This document shows positions 1-5,996 of a DNA stretch of 11,670 bases, piece after piece. The translations under genes and the position numbers were made by a program. The notes beneath the pieces are model-generated. The model ran no database searches. It saw nothing but the letters and a program-made list of their open reading frames with translations, and was not told the DNA's origin. The stretch lies in NCBI GenBank assembly GCA_030612225.1, contig JAUWOH010000065.1, positions 1 through 11,670 on the forward strand, given 5' to 3'. The stretch is from Desulfobacteraceae bacterium (lineage in GTDB: Bacteria > Desulfobacterota > Desulfobacteria > Desulfobacterales > JAUWMJ01). Position 1 is the first letter of the stretch, and the number at the start of each line of letters is the position of its first letter.

Positions 1-2
1 AA

Positions 3-80
3 ATTGCTTATATTGTCGCCATCTTACCCATGCGTCGTAACCCTGTATGGATTAAGAGAAAGTTGGATGAAAGAAGCTAA
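3..80 (+). CDS. Possible 3' end of an unidentified gene cut by the window edge
   Basis: Frame 3 is open from the left edge to a TAA at 78-80 and would give a basic 25-residue tail ending in WIKRKLDERS. A second frame is also open to a TAA at 88-90, so the reading frame cannot be fixed from so little sequence. I do not recognise the tail. Nothing gene-like follows in 91-247; that stretch becomes very AT-rich before the promoter of the toxin-antitoxin pair. This is a weak call, made only to record that the left edge may be coding. Confidence 0.2.
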   Translation: MAYIVAILPMRRNPVWIKRKLDERS

Positions 81-247
81 TCACCATTAAGGACGACAGC
101 AAATAGCCACCCCGCCTTATGCCGGTTTTCTGTACTGTAGAGGACTAACCGGGACATCCTTTAAAAAACAAAACAACTTGCAATATGATTTCATTCTTCA
201 AATGTCTCTCCTTGTCAGTTTATCTTATCTTACTTTATTTAATTTCC

Positions 248-276
248 TTGACTTCTCTCTAATTCTTACCTATACT
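248..276 (+). promoter_or_regulatory. Sigma70-type promoter of the vapBC pair
   Basis: TTGACT at 248-253 and TATACT at 271-276 are separated by 17 bp, the ideal spacing, and each hexamer differs from consensus at one position. Transcription should start near 283, giving a leader of about 27 nt. The leader ends in AGGAGGTGAT at 297-306, an almost perfect anti-Shine-Dalgarno match 3-4 nt before the ATG. AbrB-type antitoxins usually repress their own promoters together with the toxin; I see no clear long palindrome to name as the operator. Confidence 0.75.
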
Positions 277-309
277 TACTAAAAAGAAAAAGCTTCAGGA
301 GGTGATAAA

Positions 310-552
310 ATGCTCGCTACTGTGACAAGTAAGGGTCAGATTACAATCCCAAAGACAATTCGAGAGGCTATGAGTATTAGTTTTAAAGATAAGATCGATT
401 TTATCATAGATGGCGATCGTTTGGTTCTCAAGCGTGTAAAAACTTTAAAGGATCTAAGGGGAAGCATTCCTTCCATATCCGGCAACATAGATAATGAAAG
501 GCAACATGCCAAAACTGCAGTAAGTAAAAGATTTATTGAAGAGATGAAATGA
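310..552 (+). CDS. vapB: AbrB/MazE-fold antitoxin of a VapBC pair
   Basis: This 80-residue protein should be the DNA-binding antitoxin that neutralises the downstream PIN-domain RNase and autorepresses the operon. Residues 1-47 match the swapped-hairpin AbrB/SpoVT DNA-binding fold: the start MLATVTSKGQITIPKTIREA carries the family hallmark SKGQITIPK, followed by the strand DRLVLKRV. The C-terminal third, beginning LRGSIP, is the polar tail that in such antitoxins wraps the toxin. The start is fixed by a very strong ribosome binding site at 297-306. Its TGA overlaps the toxin ATG by 4 bp, which implies translational coupling and a fixed ratio of the two proteins. The family assignment is firm; the targets and toxin pairing follow from the context. 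Confidence 0.9.
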   Translation: MLATVTSKGQITIPKTIREAMSISFKDKIDFIIDGDRLVLKRVKTLKDLRGSIPSISGNIDNERQHAKTAVSKRFIEEMK

Positions 553-959
553 AAACTTACTTTGTAGATACCAATCTTTTTATTCGATACTTTACCAATG
601 ATGATATTGAGAAAGCAAACCGTGTTGAAGAACTTTTAGACAAGGCCGCCTTGGGCAAAGCCAGGTTAATTACGTGTGAGGTTGTAATGGCAGAGGTCGT
701 TTGGGTGCTGGAATCCTATTACAACCTTAATAAAGTACAAATAGCAGAACATCTGGAAGCTATACTGGCAACACCAGGGCTTAATGTGCTTAATGGAAAA
801 GTTGTGGAAAAGGCTGTAGAGTATTATCTAAATGAAAATATTGATTTTATTGACGCCTATATTGTTTCATTGATGAATAGATTAAACATATCAAGCATTT
901 ATTCATTTGACAAAAAACACCTTAAAAGAATAAAATCGATAAAAAGGCTGGAACCGTAA
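549..959 (+). CDS. vapC: PIN-domain ribonuclease toxin, VapC family
   Basis: This 136-residue protein is of normal VapC length and spans a single PIN domain. The acidic metal-binding residues are visible: Asp7 in the opening FVDTN motif, Glu49 in MAEVVWVLE, Asp99 and Asp102 in DFIDAYIV, and Asp121 in SFDKKH. All expected catalytic positions are present, so the enzyme looks active. Members of this family cut tRNA or rRNA in the cytoplasm with Mg2+ or Mn2+ and arrest growth when the labile antitoxin is lost; the RNA target here cannot be read from sequence. The start overlaps the antitoxin stop by 4 bp. The last codons overlap a hairpin that may terminate the convergent gene, and a HicB fragment begins a few bases beyond the stop. 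Confidence 0.92.
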   Translation: MKTYFVDTNLFIRYFTNDDIEKANRVEELLDKAALGKARLITCEVVMAEVVWVLESYYNLNKVQIAEHLEAILATPGLNVLNGKVVEKAVEYYLNENIDFIDAYIVSLMNRLNISSIYSFDKKHLKRIKSIKRLEP

Positions 960-971
960 TATTCATCCAGC
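941..971 (-). terminator. Possible Rho-independent terminator of the toroid gene
   Basis: Read on the minus strand, GCTGGA (966-971) pairs with TCCAGC (947-952) across a 13-nt loop and is followed by a run of five T residues (plus-strand A at 941-945). This is the right order and place to end transcription of the minus-strand gene stopping at 1025. The stem is only six pairs (seven counting a G-C edge) and the element overlaps the end of the toxin gene, so the call is tentative. Confidence 0.4.
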
Positions 972-1015
972 TCATCGAGTGTCTCGCCCTGGCTGAAAAC
1001 TCCCGATATTTGGGG
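962..1015 (-). pseudogene. Relic fragment of a HicB-family antitoxin
   Basis: Translated on the minus strand, this stretch reads PQISGVFSQGETLDELDE. It matches the most conserved block of HicB-type antitoxins, where a proline-x-x-x-G-V/C segment is followed by SQGETLDEL and normally continues into an ENI helix. A TGA lies directly upstream of the first proline; a single change from TGC would restore the usual cysteine there. After the last glutamate the frame runs into unrelated sequence that is antisense to vapC. No HicA gene or other part of hicB is present, so this is a leftover of a lost toxin-antitoxin locus rather than a working gene. The identification rests on remembered family consensus. 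Confidence 0.6.
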
Positions 1016-1024
1016 TCACCTTGA

Positions 1025-2083
1025 TTATAAAGACAAACCGTAAGACTCCCAAAACCTATGGGAAAAAAGACGGCAGGCAGGGGTAAGATCGTAAATGGCA
1101 TCTGCAGCCATCAGTACAGCAGCATTCGTCCATGTGAGCTTATCCTCAGGCCATAATGTAATATCCGGAACTGTGTATCCGCACCAGAATGATCCATCTT
1201 CGAACTTTTTATCACTTATCCAGCTGAAAACGATTTCAGAAAGGGTATGATTCCCCATTGCCGATAAGGCAAGGGAAAGTTCAGCAGTCTCGGCAATGGT
1301 TACCCAGGGTTCATCAGATACACATTTAACTCCGTGGCCTTCTACAACATATTTTTTCCAGTACTTGTCAATTCTCTTTTGAGCAGGTTCACCGGTAAGC
1401 GCACCGGAAAGTATCGGATAGAACCAGTACATTGAAAAGCGGGATTTTGTCATATTAAAGTTATATTGTTTATGTCTGATAGCATTGCCCAGCTTCACCA
1501 GCGCTTCTTCCCATGCAGGCATCGAATATCCAAGCTGTTTTGCAATGGCCAGCGCACATTTTATGCTCATATAGATTGAGCTGGACCCGGTCAGAAGCGC
1601 CATGGGGTCTGTTTTCCCTCCAGGGCTTATTGCCCAGTGAATCTCGCCGCCCGGAGCCTGAAGACTCAAAGCAAATTCTATGGCCTTATATAGTGTTTTC
1701 CACATTTCTGTAAGAAACAGCTTATCATTTGTTATTAAATAATAATGCAATACACCTGCTGAAATGTATGAAGACATATTTGCATCACGGGTTTTATCTT
1801 CGGGTACACCATTTATATAGGTCGCATACCAGCTTCCGTCATGAAGCTGTTTTTTACTCATCCAGTCAAATGCACGTCTCGCTTCGTCAAAATACCCACC
1901 GATGCTTAGCCCCATTGCGGCCTCTACATGATCCCACGGATCAGTTTTTTCACCATTGAACCAGGGGATCTCCCCACTTTCTCTCTGAGTATTTACAATC
2001 AGGGCTGCAATCGAATCAATGTCAATGGCAAGATCATTCCTGCTTCCGGATGTATTCAGTTCCATAAAGACCGCACCTTTCAT
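1025..2083 (-). CDS. Alpha/alpha-toroid protein, prenyltransferase/terpenoid-cyclase-like, function unknown
   Basis: This is a soluble protein of up to 352 residues with no signal peptide or membrane segment. It has recurring helix-hairpin units with QW-like turns: QRESGEIPWF near residue 33, KKQLHDGSWYATY near 77 and KKFEDGSFWCGYT near 292, then TLWPEDKLTWTNAAVLMAADA near 309-329. Such DGSW/F repeats are typical of alpha/alpha-barrel folds in terpenoid cyclases, prenyltransferases and some glycosidases. Proteins of this kind are often labelled phenyltransferase or prenyltransferase-like without a proven reaction. I see no DXDD cyclase motif, so hopene-type cyclisation is unlikely, and a carbohydrate-active role remains possible. 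Met7 (2063-2065) has a good AAAGGTG ribosome site at 2074-2080, while Met1 has none, so translation probably begins at Met7. The gene diverges from tetR. Confidence 0.75.
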   Translation of the reverse strand: MKGAVFMELNTSGSRNDLAIDIDSIAALIVNTQRESGEIPWFNGEKTDPWDHVEAAMGLSIGGYFDEARRAFDWMSKKQLHDGSWYATYINGVPEDKTRDANMSSYISAGVLHYYLITNDKLFLTEMWKTLYKAIEFALSLQAPGGEIHWAISPGGKTDPMALLTGSSSIYMSIKCALAIAKQLGYSMPAWEEALVKLGNAIRHKQYNFNMTKSRFSMYWFYPILSGALTGEPAQKRIDKYWKKYVVEGHGVKCVSDEPWVTIAETAELSLALSAMGNHTLSEIVFSWISDKKFEDGSFWCGYTVPDITLWPEDKLTWTNAAVLMAADAIYDLTPACRLFSHRFWESYGLSL

Positions 2084-2114
2084 TTTAAATCAAGATCAAA
2101 TTATTGGCCAAAAA

Positions 2115-2132
2115 GTCACAAAGACACAAAGG
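2115..2132. repeat. Short CACAAAGACACAAAGG-type intergenic repeat
   Basis: GTCACAAAGACACAAAGG contains two imperfect copies of a CACAAAG unit in the leader of the toroid gene. Motifs of this kind recur between genes in many environmental proteobacterial genomes. Only one occurrence lies in this window, so its repetitive nature is inferred from familiarity. Confidence 0.3.
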
Positions 2133-2208
2133 AAAAAATTCATTATTAAAAACTGAAGATAAATATAGTGGAATCGAAATTCATGCAAGGAAAATCTGGA
2201 TAATCGAC

Positions 2209-2253
2209 CCTGAAGTTATAATACCGGAAGTTATAATACCGGAAGTTATAATA
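2209..2253. repeat. Three tandem 15-bp repeats, each with a TATAAT box
   Basis: The unit CCGGAAGTTATAATA occurs at 2224-2238 and 2239-2253. A copy with one change (CCTGAAG) precedes them at 2209-2223. Each carries TATAAT (2217-2222, 2232-2237, 2247-2252), but I find no convincing -35 box at the right distance on either strand. The array ends one or two bases before the perfect TetR-type palindrome, so it forms part of the same regulatory region. It could be a replication-slippage expansion or a repeated protein site. Confidence 0.85.
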
Positions 2254-2254
2254 A

Positions 2255-2274
2255 ATGACCGACCAGTCGGTCAT
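2255..2274. promoter_or_regulatory. Perfect TetR-type operator palindrome (distal site)
   Basis: ATGACCGACCAGTCGGTCAT is a perfect dyad with 9-bp arms around a central CA. Its form, GACCGAC facing GTCGGTC, is typical of operators for TetR/AcrR-family repressors. It lies about 130 bp upstream of a related site on the tetR promoter and about 170 bp before the toroid gene, so it could act on the divergent gene, on tetR through looping, or on both. Binding by the adjacent TetR protein is inferred from the proximity and the shared core. Confidence 0.8.
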
Positions 2275-2358
2275 GTGTCGCTTTAATTAGAATACGCACA
2301 TGAATAACAATTTTAATACATTGATAATGTTGTATTATTAATTATTTCCTCCTTTTTC

Positions 2359-2386
2359 TTGACACATTGAGTATCTGCCTTATAAT
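2359..2386 (+). promoter_or_regulatory. Consensus sigma70 promoter of tetR
   Basis: TTGACA at 2359-2364 and TATAAT at 2381-2386 both match consensus perfectly, with a 16-bp spacer. The start of transcription is expected near 2393, within the degenerate operator that begins two bases after the -10 box. Such a strong promoter needs repression, which fits autoregulation by the TetR protein. The leader to the ATG at 2535 would be about 140 nt, unusually long for a TetR gene, and contains a foldable repeat. Confidence 0.85.
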
Positions 2387-2387
2387 A

Positions 2388-2405
2388 TGACCGATCAGTC
2401 GGAAT
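2388..2405. promoter_or_regulatory. Second TetR-type operator overlapping the tetR start site
   Basis: TGACCGATCAGTCGGAAT matches the distal palindrome at 14 of 18 positions (one change in the left arm, three at the right end) and keeps the CCGA-TCGG core. It covers the predicted transcription start of tetR, the classic position for autorepression. The decayed right arm suggests weaker affinity than at the perfect site, so the two sites may fill in order or cooperate. Confidence 0.75.
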
Positions 2406-2423
2406 AAAATTATTTGATAGACA

Positions 2424-2514
2424 TTCACGGGTTCAAAGTTATATTCTTGTCACTAACTCTGAACGTTGAACCCTGGTCGCCTACGGCGCCGCCAAAGGCG
2501 GGTAAACCTGTGAA
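2424..2514. repeat. Foldable dispersed repeat in the tetR leader
   Basis: TTCACGGGTTCAAAGTT (2424-2440) recurs exactly at 11410-11426. Within the element, 2429-2440 pairs with AACGTTGAACCC (2462-2473) at 11 of 12 positions. Alternatively, 2424-2433 pairs with AACCTGTGAA (2505-2514) along ten pairs including one G-U. The two stems share 2429-2433 and exclude one another. A GC-rich hairpin, CCGCC-AAA-GGCGG, lies at 2489-2501. The element resembles REP-like mobile intergenic repeats and would be transcribed as the tetR 5' leader, ending about 20 nt before the start codon. Confidence 0.7.
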
Positions 2515-2534
2515 CGGCTACGAAAGATTAATTC

Positions 2535-3161
2535 ATGTCCCCTAAAATTGTCGATAAAAAGCAAAAATCAAAAGAGATTGCGCAGGCAGCGCTGAAATTG
2601 TTTTCCTTAAAAGGCTATGCTGTAACTACCGTTGAACAAATCGCTAAGACTGCCTCAATAGGTAAAGGAACTGTCTATGAATACTTTCAGGCTAAAGAGG
2701 ACATCTTTATTGCAGCCATTATGGAATGGATGTCCTTCTTTGTGGTTCAGTTGTCAGAGCGCATAAAAGGAATTAAAGACCCTGTTGCCAGGTTGCATGC
2801 AGTTGCAGAAACAAACATAGAACTGATCGACCCTGCAGATCCAACTGATCTCAGGCTATCTATGGAATTTTTACAGCATAGCATGCTGGAAGACGGCGTA
2901 CTTTATAAACACCGCTATCTGATAAAGGATATGCATGCCGGTATACGAAAGATAGTTGTGGACACTTTGCTCGATGGTATTTCAAAGGGTGTTTTTCGGC
3001 CCGAAATCGCAAAAGATGCGGAAAAGATTGCCATCAACCTGCTTGCCTATATTGATGGGATCAGCCTTCACAGCATTCTTTCTAAAAACTATTTTGACTT
3101 AAAAGAACAAATTGATCTTTACATGCAAAACCTTATTCATGAGATCAGTATAGATCCATAG
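2535..3161 (+). CDS. TetR/AcrR-family transcriptional repressor of the efflux locus
   Basis: This 208-residue cytoplasmic regulator has normal family length. The N-terminal helix-turn-helix is clear: helix 1 (KEIAQAALKLFSLKGY, about residues 13-28) precedes the family signature TTVEQIAKTASIGKGTVYEYF at 31-51. The helical C-terminal domain should bind an inducer and form the dimer; its sequence does not identify the ligand. The first gene of an efflux locus of this kind typically represses itself and the pump until a pump substrate binds. Two GACCGA-type operator sites upstream, one on its own start site, support autorepression. The ribosome site is weak (GAAAG at 2522-2526), and the long leader holds a structured repeat, so translation may be limited. 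A terminator-like hairpin separates it from the pump genes. Confidence 0.92.
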   Translation: MSPKIVDKKQKSKEIAQAALKLFSLKGYAVTTVEQIAKTASIGKGTVYEYFQAKEDIFIAAIMEWMSFFVVQLSERIKGIKDPVARLHAVAETNIELIDPADPTDLRLSMEFLQHSMLEDGVLYKHRYLIKDMHAGIRKIVVDTLLDGISKGVFRPEIAKDAEKIAINLLAYIDGISLHSILSKNYFDLKEQIDLYMQNLIHEISIDP

Positions 3162-3271
3162 CTTTACTCAGGTTCAGGAGTTCAGGGTTTCATAGAAGGT
3201 TTCGACCAAGCTTTCATAACACTTTGAAAATACGCATATAGGTCAAGAGTTCTGAATTTTCCATTATCTGA

Positions 3272-3304
3272 GTTTTTCATTATCAACAATGAAAAACCTT
3301 TTTT
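3272..3304 (+). terminator. AT-rich terminator or attenuator hairpin between tetR and the pump genes
   Basis: GTTTTTCATT (3272-3281) and AATGAAAAAC (3288-3297) form a perfect 10-bp stem with a 6-nt loop. A run of six T residues follows at 3299-3304, with a second T run further on. The layout is that of a Rho-independent terminator, though the low-GC stem suggests incomplete termination. The rest of 3162-3425 has a GGTTCAGGAGTTCAGGG-like repeat near 3170-3188 and no clear consensus promoter. The nearest candidate is TTTACA at 3334-3339, with only a poor -10. The pump genes may therefore depend partly on read-through. Confidence 0.6.
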
Positions 3305-3425
3305 ACATTTTTTTACAACCGGAACAAACATTCTTTACAAGTTCATATTATTCTATATTCAAAGTAGACTCCGAAAATAAGTTTCCAGTTTACGCAAGCC
3401 CTAAGGTACTGAAGGCAAAAACACC

Positions 3426-4781
3426 ATGCGAACAATTAATGCATCCATCTTAATATTTATTTTTTTGATATCCGGGTCTGCAAATCTATGGGCTCAGGAA
3501 AGCGATTTGACATCTCATCCTGAAAAACCATACTCCCTTGATGACCTGTATCAGTTTGCATTAAAACGATCTGAAAAAATTAAAATCTCCGAAGAAAATC
3601 TTTATATTACTGAAACAATAAAAGAAAAAGCCCTTTCTGTCCTGGTGCCAAGGTTTTCGGCATTCGGAAACTATACGCGATACAGTGAGGAAAAAATGGC
3701 GGCTGATACAGTAACACTTATTCAACCGGAATCGACCACAGCCTGGGGAGTAAGATTCGACCAGTCATTTACATTAAACGGCAAAGAACTCATTGCTTTA
3801 GGAATTGCAGAAGACAGCATTGAAAAGAGTAAATATGACCTTGATGCTGTTAAAGAAGCATATCTTTTCAAGGTTACTTCTGCTTACTTCGACGTTCTCA
3901 AAACAGCAAAGGCCATTGATATTGCGATGGCCAATGTTAAAAGGCTGGAAGCTCATAAAAATGCCGTTACTGTTCAACTTAAAATAGAGGAGGTCACTAA
4001 AACCGCCCTGTACAGGGCTCAGGCAGAACTGTCAAAATCAAAAGCAGAGCTTATAAAATCGAAGAACAGATTAAGACTGGCACAAAATGTTCTTTCGCGT
4101 GTAGTGGGACTTGAAGGAAATTTTGAAATCAAAAAGCCTGAATTTAAAAAATACTTTTCATTAGATCATGATATGGATTCAGTAAAAAAAGAAGCGCTTT
4201 TGGACAGAGCGGAGTTAAAATCTTTAGCTGTTCAGATAAAAATTTCTGAAGATATGGCAAAATACTCCAAAAGCGCATACTGGCCTACAGTATCTGTGGA
4301 AGGTTTATATCAAAAATACGATCAGGATCCGGACTCTTTCATGGTAAACGATGAGAATATTTCAGTTGGAGTAATGCTTAATTTTACTATCTTTGACGGT
4401 GGATTCAGGAAGGCCGAGATAAAAGAATCTCTGGCTAAAAGGCGACAGGCAGAGCTTGCTGAGAAAGATTTATCCAAAGAGATAGCCACTGAGGTAGAAG
4501 ATGCATACCTTTATTTGCATACTCAAATGAGTGTTTTAAAATCTCTTGAAGATCAGCTTAAATTTGCAAATGATAATTACAATGCTGTCTCAAAGCAATT
4601 TAAATACGGGCTTGCAAACAGCATCGATGTGATGGATGCAAACACACTGCTTGTAACATCGGAAACCGAGCTTGCGAAAGCAATATACAACAAACAGTTG
4701 GCCGGATTAAATGTAGAACGTGCAAAAGGAACATTTTTAAAGACAATAACTGACAGACTGGAAACAAAAACGGAAAGATAA
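3426..4781 (+). CDS. TolC-family outer membrane efflux protein
   Basis: This 451-residue protein should form the trimeric outer-membrane and periplasmic tunnel of the tripartite pump. Residues 1-23 are a signal peptide with a hydrophobic core (ILIFIFLI) and a likely cut after Ala23 in LWA-QE. There is no lipobox, so it is not a NodT-type lipoprotein. The mature part shows the family's duplicated plan. Long amphipathic coiled-coil helices span about 135-225 and 340-435, and each half has beta-strand segments (the first around residues 80-115, the second around 290-325). GLANSIDVMDANTLL near the end is a typical TolC-family helix start. The start has a GAAGG ribosome site at 3411-3415. It is the first of three pump genes; the adaptor follows after 57 nt that contain a mini-ORF. 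Confidence 0.9.
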   Translation: MRTINASILIFIFLISGSANLWAQESDLTSHPEKPYSLDDLYQFALKRSEKIKISEENLYITETIKEKALSVLVPRFSAFGNYTRYSEEKMAADTVTLIQPESTTAWGVRFDQSFTLNGKELIALGIAEDSIEKSKYDLDAVKEAYLFKVTSAYFDVLKTAKAIDIAMANVKRLEAHKNAVTVQLKIEEVTKTALYRAQAELSKSKAELIKSKNRLRLAQNVLSRVVGLEGNFEIKKPEFKKYFSLDHDMDSVKKEALLDRAELKSLAVQIKISEDMAKYSKSAYWPTVSVEGLYQKYDQDPDSFMVNDENISVGVMLNFTIFDGGFRKAEIKESLAKRRQAELAEKDLSKEIATEVEDAYLYLHTQMSVLKSLEDQLKFANDNYNAVSKQFKYGLANSIDVMDANTLLVTSETELAKAIYNKQLAGLNVERAKGTFLKTITDRLETKTER

Positions 4782-4806
4782 GGAGGCAAGTAAAAGGACA
4801 AGCAAG

Positions 4807-4836
4807 ATGTACAAGTCATTTTTACTTGACGACTAA
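4807..4836 (+). CDS. Nine-codon leader ORF before the adaptor gene
   Basis: ATG to TAA encodes MYKSFLLDD. AAGGA at 4794-4798 sits 8 nt before its ATG, an ideal distance, and a stronger AGGAGG overlaps the tolC-type stop at 4781-4786. The adaptor ATG at 4839 comes two bases after the mini-ORF stop and has no ribosome site of its own. This suggests that ribosomes ending on the mini-ORF restart on the adaptor. The peptide has no recognisable function. An ORF this short can arise by chance, so the call rests on the placement of the ribosome sites. Confidence 0.4.
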   Translation: MYKSFLLDD

Positions 4837-4838
4837 AC

Positions 4839-5996
4839 ATGGAATATAAAAAAGATAATATACAAGCAGAATCTGTTAAGAAAAAATGGATAAAGCGAAT
4901 ATGGGGGGCACTCCCTGCTCTTTTCCTTATTTTTCTTCTCCTTGTTGTTGCACTGCTTTTCGTGCGAATTAAAACAGAAAAAGAGGCTATCAAAGCAGAC
5001 AAACTGGCAAAAATGAAAATGGACCGTCCGCCCGTGAATGTAGTCACCCTTGATCTTGTTCCCATGCCCATCCATGACCGTTTAAGCCTGCCGGGGATAA
5101 TTAAGCCCTGGATAAAACTTGAAATTCTCGCAGAGGTTCGTGGAAAAATCACTAAAAAAACTGTAAAAGAAGGCATCAGAGTAAAAAAGGGAGATGTTCT
5201 CGCTTATATTGATTCTCGTGATTATGAAAACTCCTTTAAATCTGCAAAAGCATCTTACGATGTAGCACTTGCCGATTTCGAGCGTATAAAAAAGCTTTAC
5301 AAGGAACAACTTGCAACCAAATCCCGGATGGATAATGCCCTGGCACAGGCTGAAAACTATAAGGCCGGCATGGACAATACCGCACTGCATCTTGAGAGGT
5401 GTAAAATTTTAGCACCCATTTCAGGAATTGTTAATCACATTTTCATAGAAGAGGGACAGTATCTGAATGTTGCAGACCCGGTGGCTGAAATATTACAAAT
5501 GGATCGTGTAAAGGTTCAGGTCGGAATTCCCGAGTCTGATGTGGCTGCTGTGCGCAGCTTAACAGATTTTAATGTCAGGATAGATGCCCTGGGTGGGAAA
5601 ACATTTTCAGGGAAAAAATACTTTTTATCAAGCACAGCCGGTTCAAAAGCACGCCTTTATAGTCTCGATCTTGTGCTTGAAAATAAAAATGAAGAGATAT
5701 TGCCTGACATGTTTGCACGTGTTGAAATTATAAAAAAAGAAGTGCAAAACAGCATTTCCGTTCCTCTTTATGCTGTGATCTCACGGAATAACAGCAATAT
5801 CGTTTATGTTATAAATGACCACAAGGCGCATTTAAGAAAAGTTGAGCTCGGCCTGCTGGAAGGATGGCGTGTTGAGGTTAAAAAAGGTCTTACGGCCGGT
5901 GAAAAGGTTATCGTGGTAGGACATCGAAGTGTAAATGACGGCGAAATAGTAAATGTAGTCCGCAATGTAAAGGATCCGAAGGACATTTTGAAATGA
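4839..5996 (+). CDS. RND efflux periplasmic adaptor (HlyD/AcrA family)
   Basis: This 385-residue membrane fusion protein links the inner-membrane pump to the outer-membrane channel. A single transmembrane anchor lies at about residues 22-43 (ALPALFLIFLLLVVALLFV) after a basic cytoplasmic start, so it is anchored by a helix rather than by lipid; there is no lipobox. The split lipoyl domain is visible as EVRGKITKKTVKEGIRVKKGDVLAYID (about 99-125) and CKILAPISGIVNHIFIEEGQYL (about 188-209). Between them lies a short alpha-helical hairpin that docks with the channel. A beta-barrel and a membrane-proximal domain follow. No start exists further upstream, because a stop lies at 4827-4829 in the same frame. 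The stop overlaps the permease ATG by 4 bp, showing an operon with coupled translation. Confidence 0.92.
   Translation: MEYKKDNIQAESVKKKWIKRIWGALPALFLIFLLLVVALLFVRIKTEKEAIKADKLAKMKMDRPPVNVVTLDLVPMPIHDRLSLPGIIKPWIKLEILAEVRGKITKKTVKEGIRVKKGDVLAYIDSRDYENSFKSAKASYDVALADFERIKKLYKEQLATKSRMDNALAQAENYKAGMDNTALHLERCKILAPISGIVNHIFIEEGQYLNVADPVAEILQMDRVKVQVGIPESDVAAVRSLTDFNVRIDALGGKTFSGKKYFLSSTAGSKARLYSLDLVLENKNEEILPDMFARVEIIKKEVQNSISVPLYAVISRNNSNIVYVINDHKAHLRKVELGLLEGWRVEVKKGLTAGEKVIVVGHRSVNDGEIVNVVRNVKDPKDILK

Noticed and set aside
91..247. Insertion-sequence end or terminator after the left-edge gene
   Set aside because: CCGG-containing segments hint at symmetry, but I could not trace a convincing inverted repeat, target duplication or T-run.
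2162..2188. Possible minus-strand promoter for the toroid gene (TTGCAT and TATATT, 15 bp apart)
   Set aside because: The spacing is short and the -35 poor in AT-rich sequence; not strong enough to list.
2209..2253. CRISPR or iteron array
   Set aside because: Only three directly abutting 15-bp units without spacers and no replication gene nearby. It is a simple tandem repeat.
1513..2286. Several plus-strand open frames of 60-76 codons antisense to the toroid gene and in its upstream region
   Set aside because: They lack good ribosome sites and recognisable motifs. The one at 2104-2286 merely translates the 15-bp tandem repeats as repeated PEVII.
2349..2356. An AGGAGG-like sequence on the minus strand in the divergent intergenic region
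   Set aside because: No start codon lies at a usable distance, and the frames behind it end quickly. It is probably a chance purine run.
4577..5176. A 199-codon open frame on the minus strand across the TolC-type and adaptor genes
   Set aside because: It lies antisense to two well-recognised genes, and its translation is serine-rich and low in motif content. It is a shadow of their codon use.
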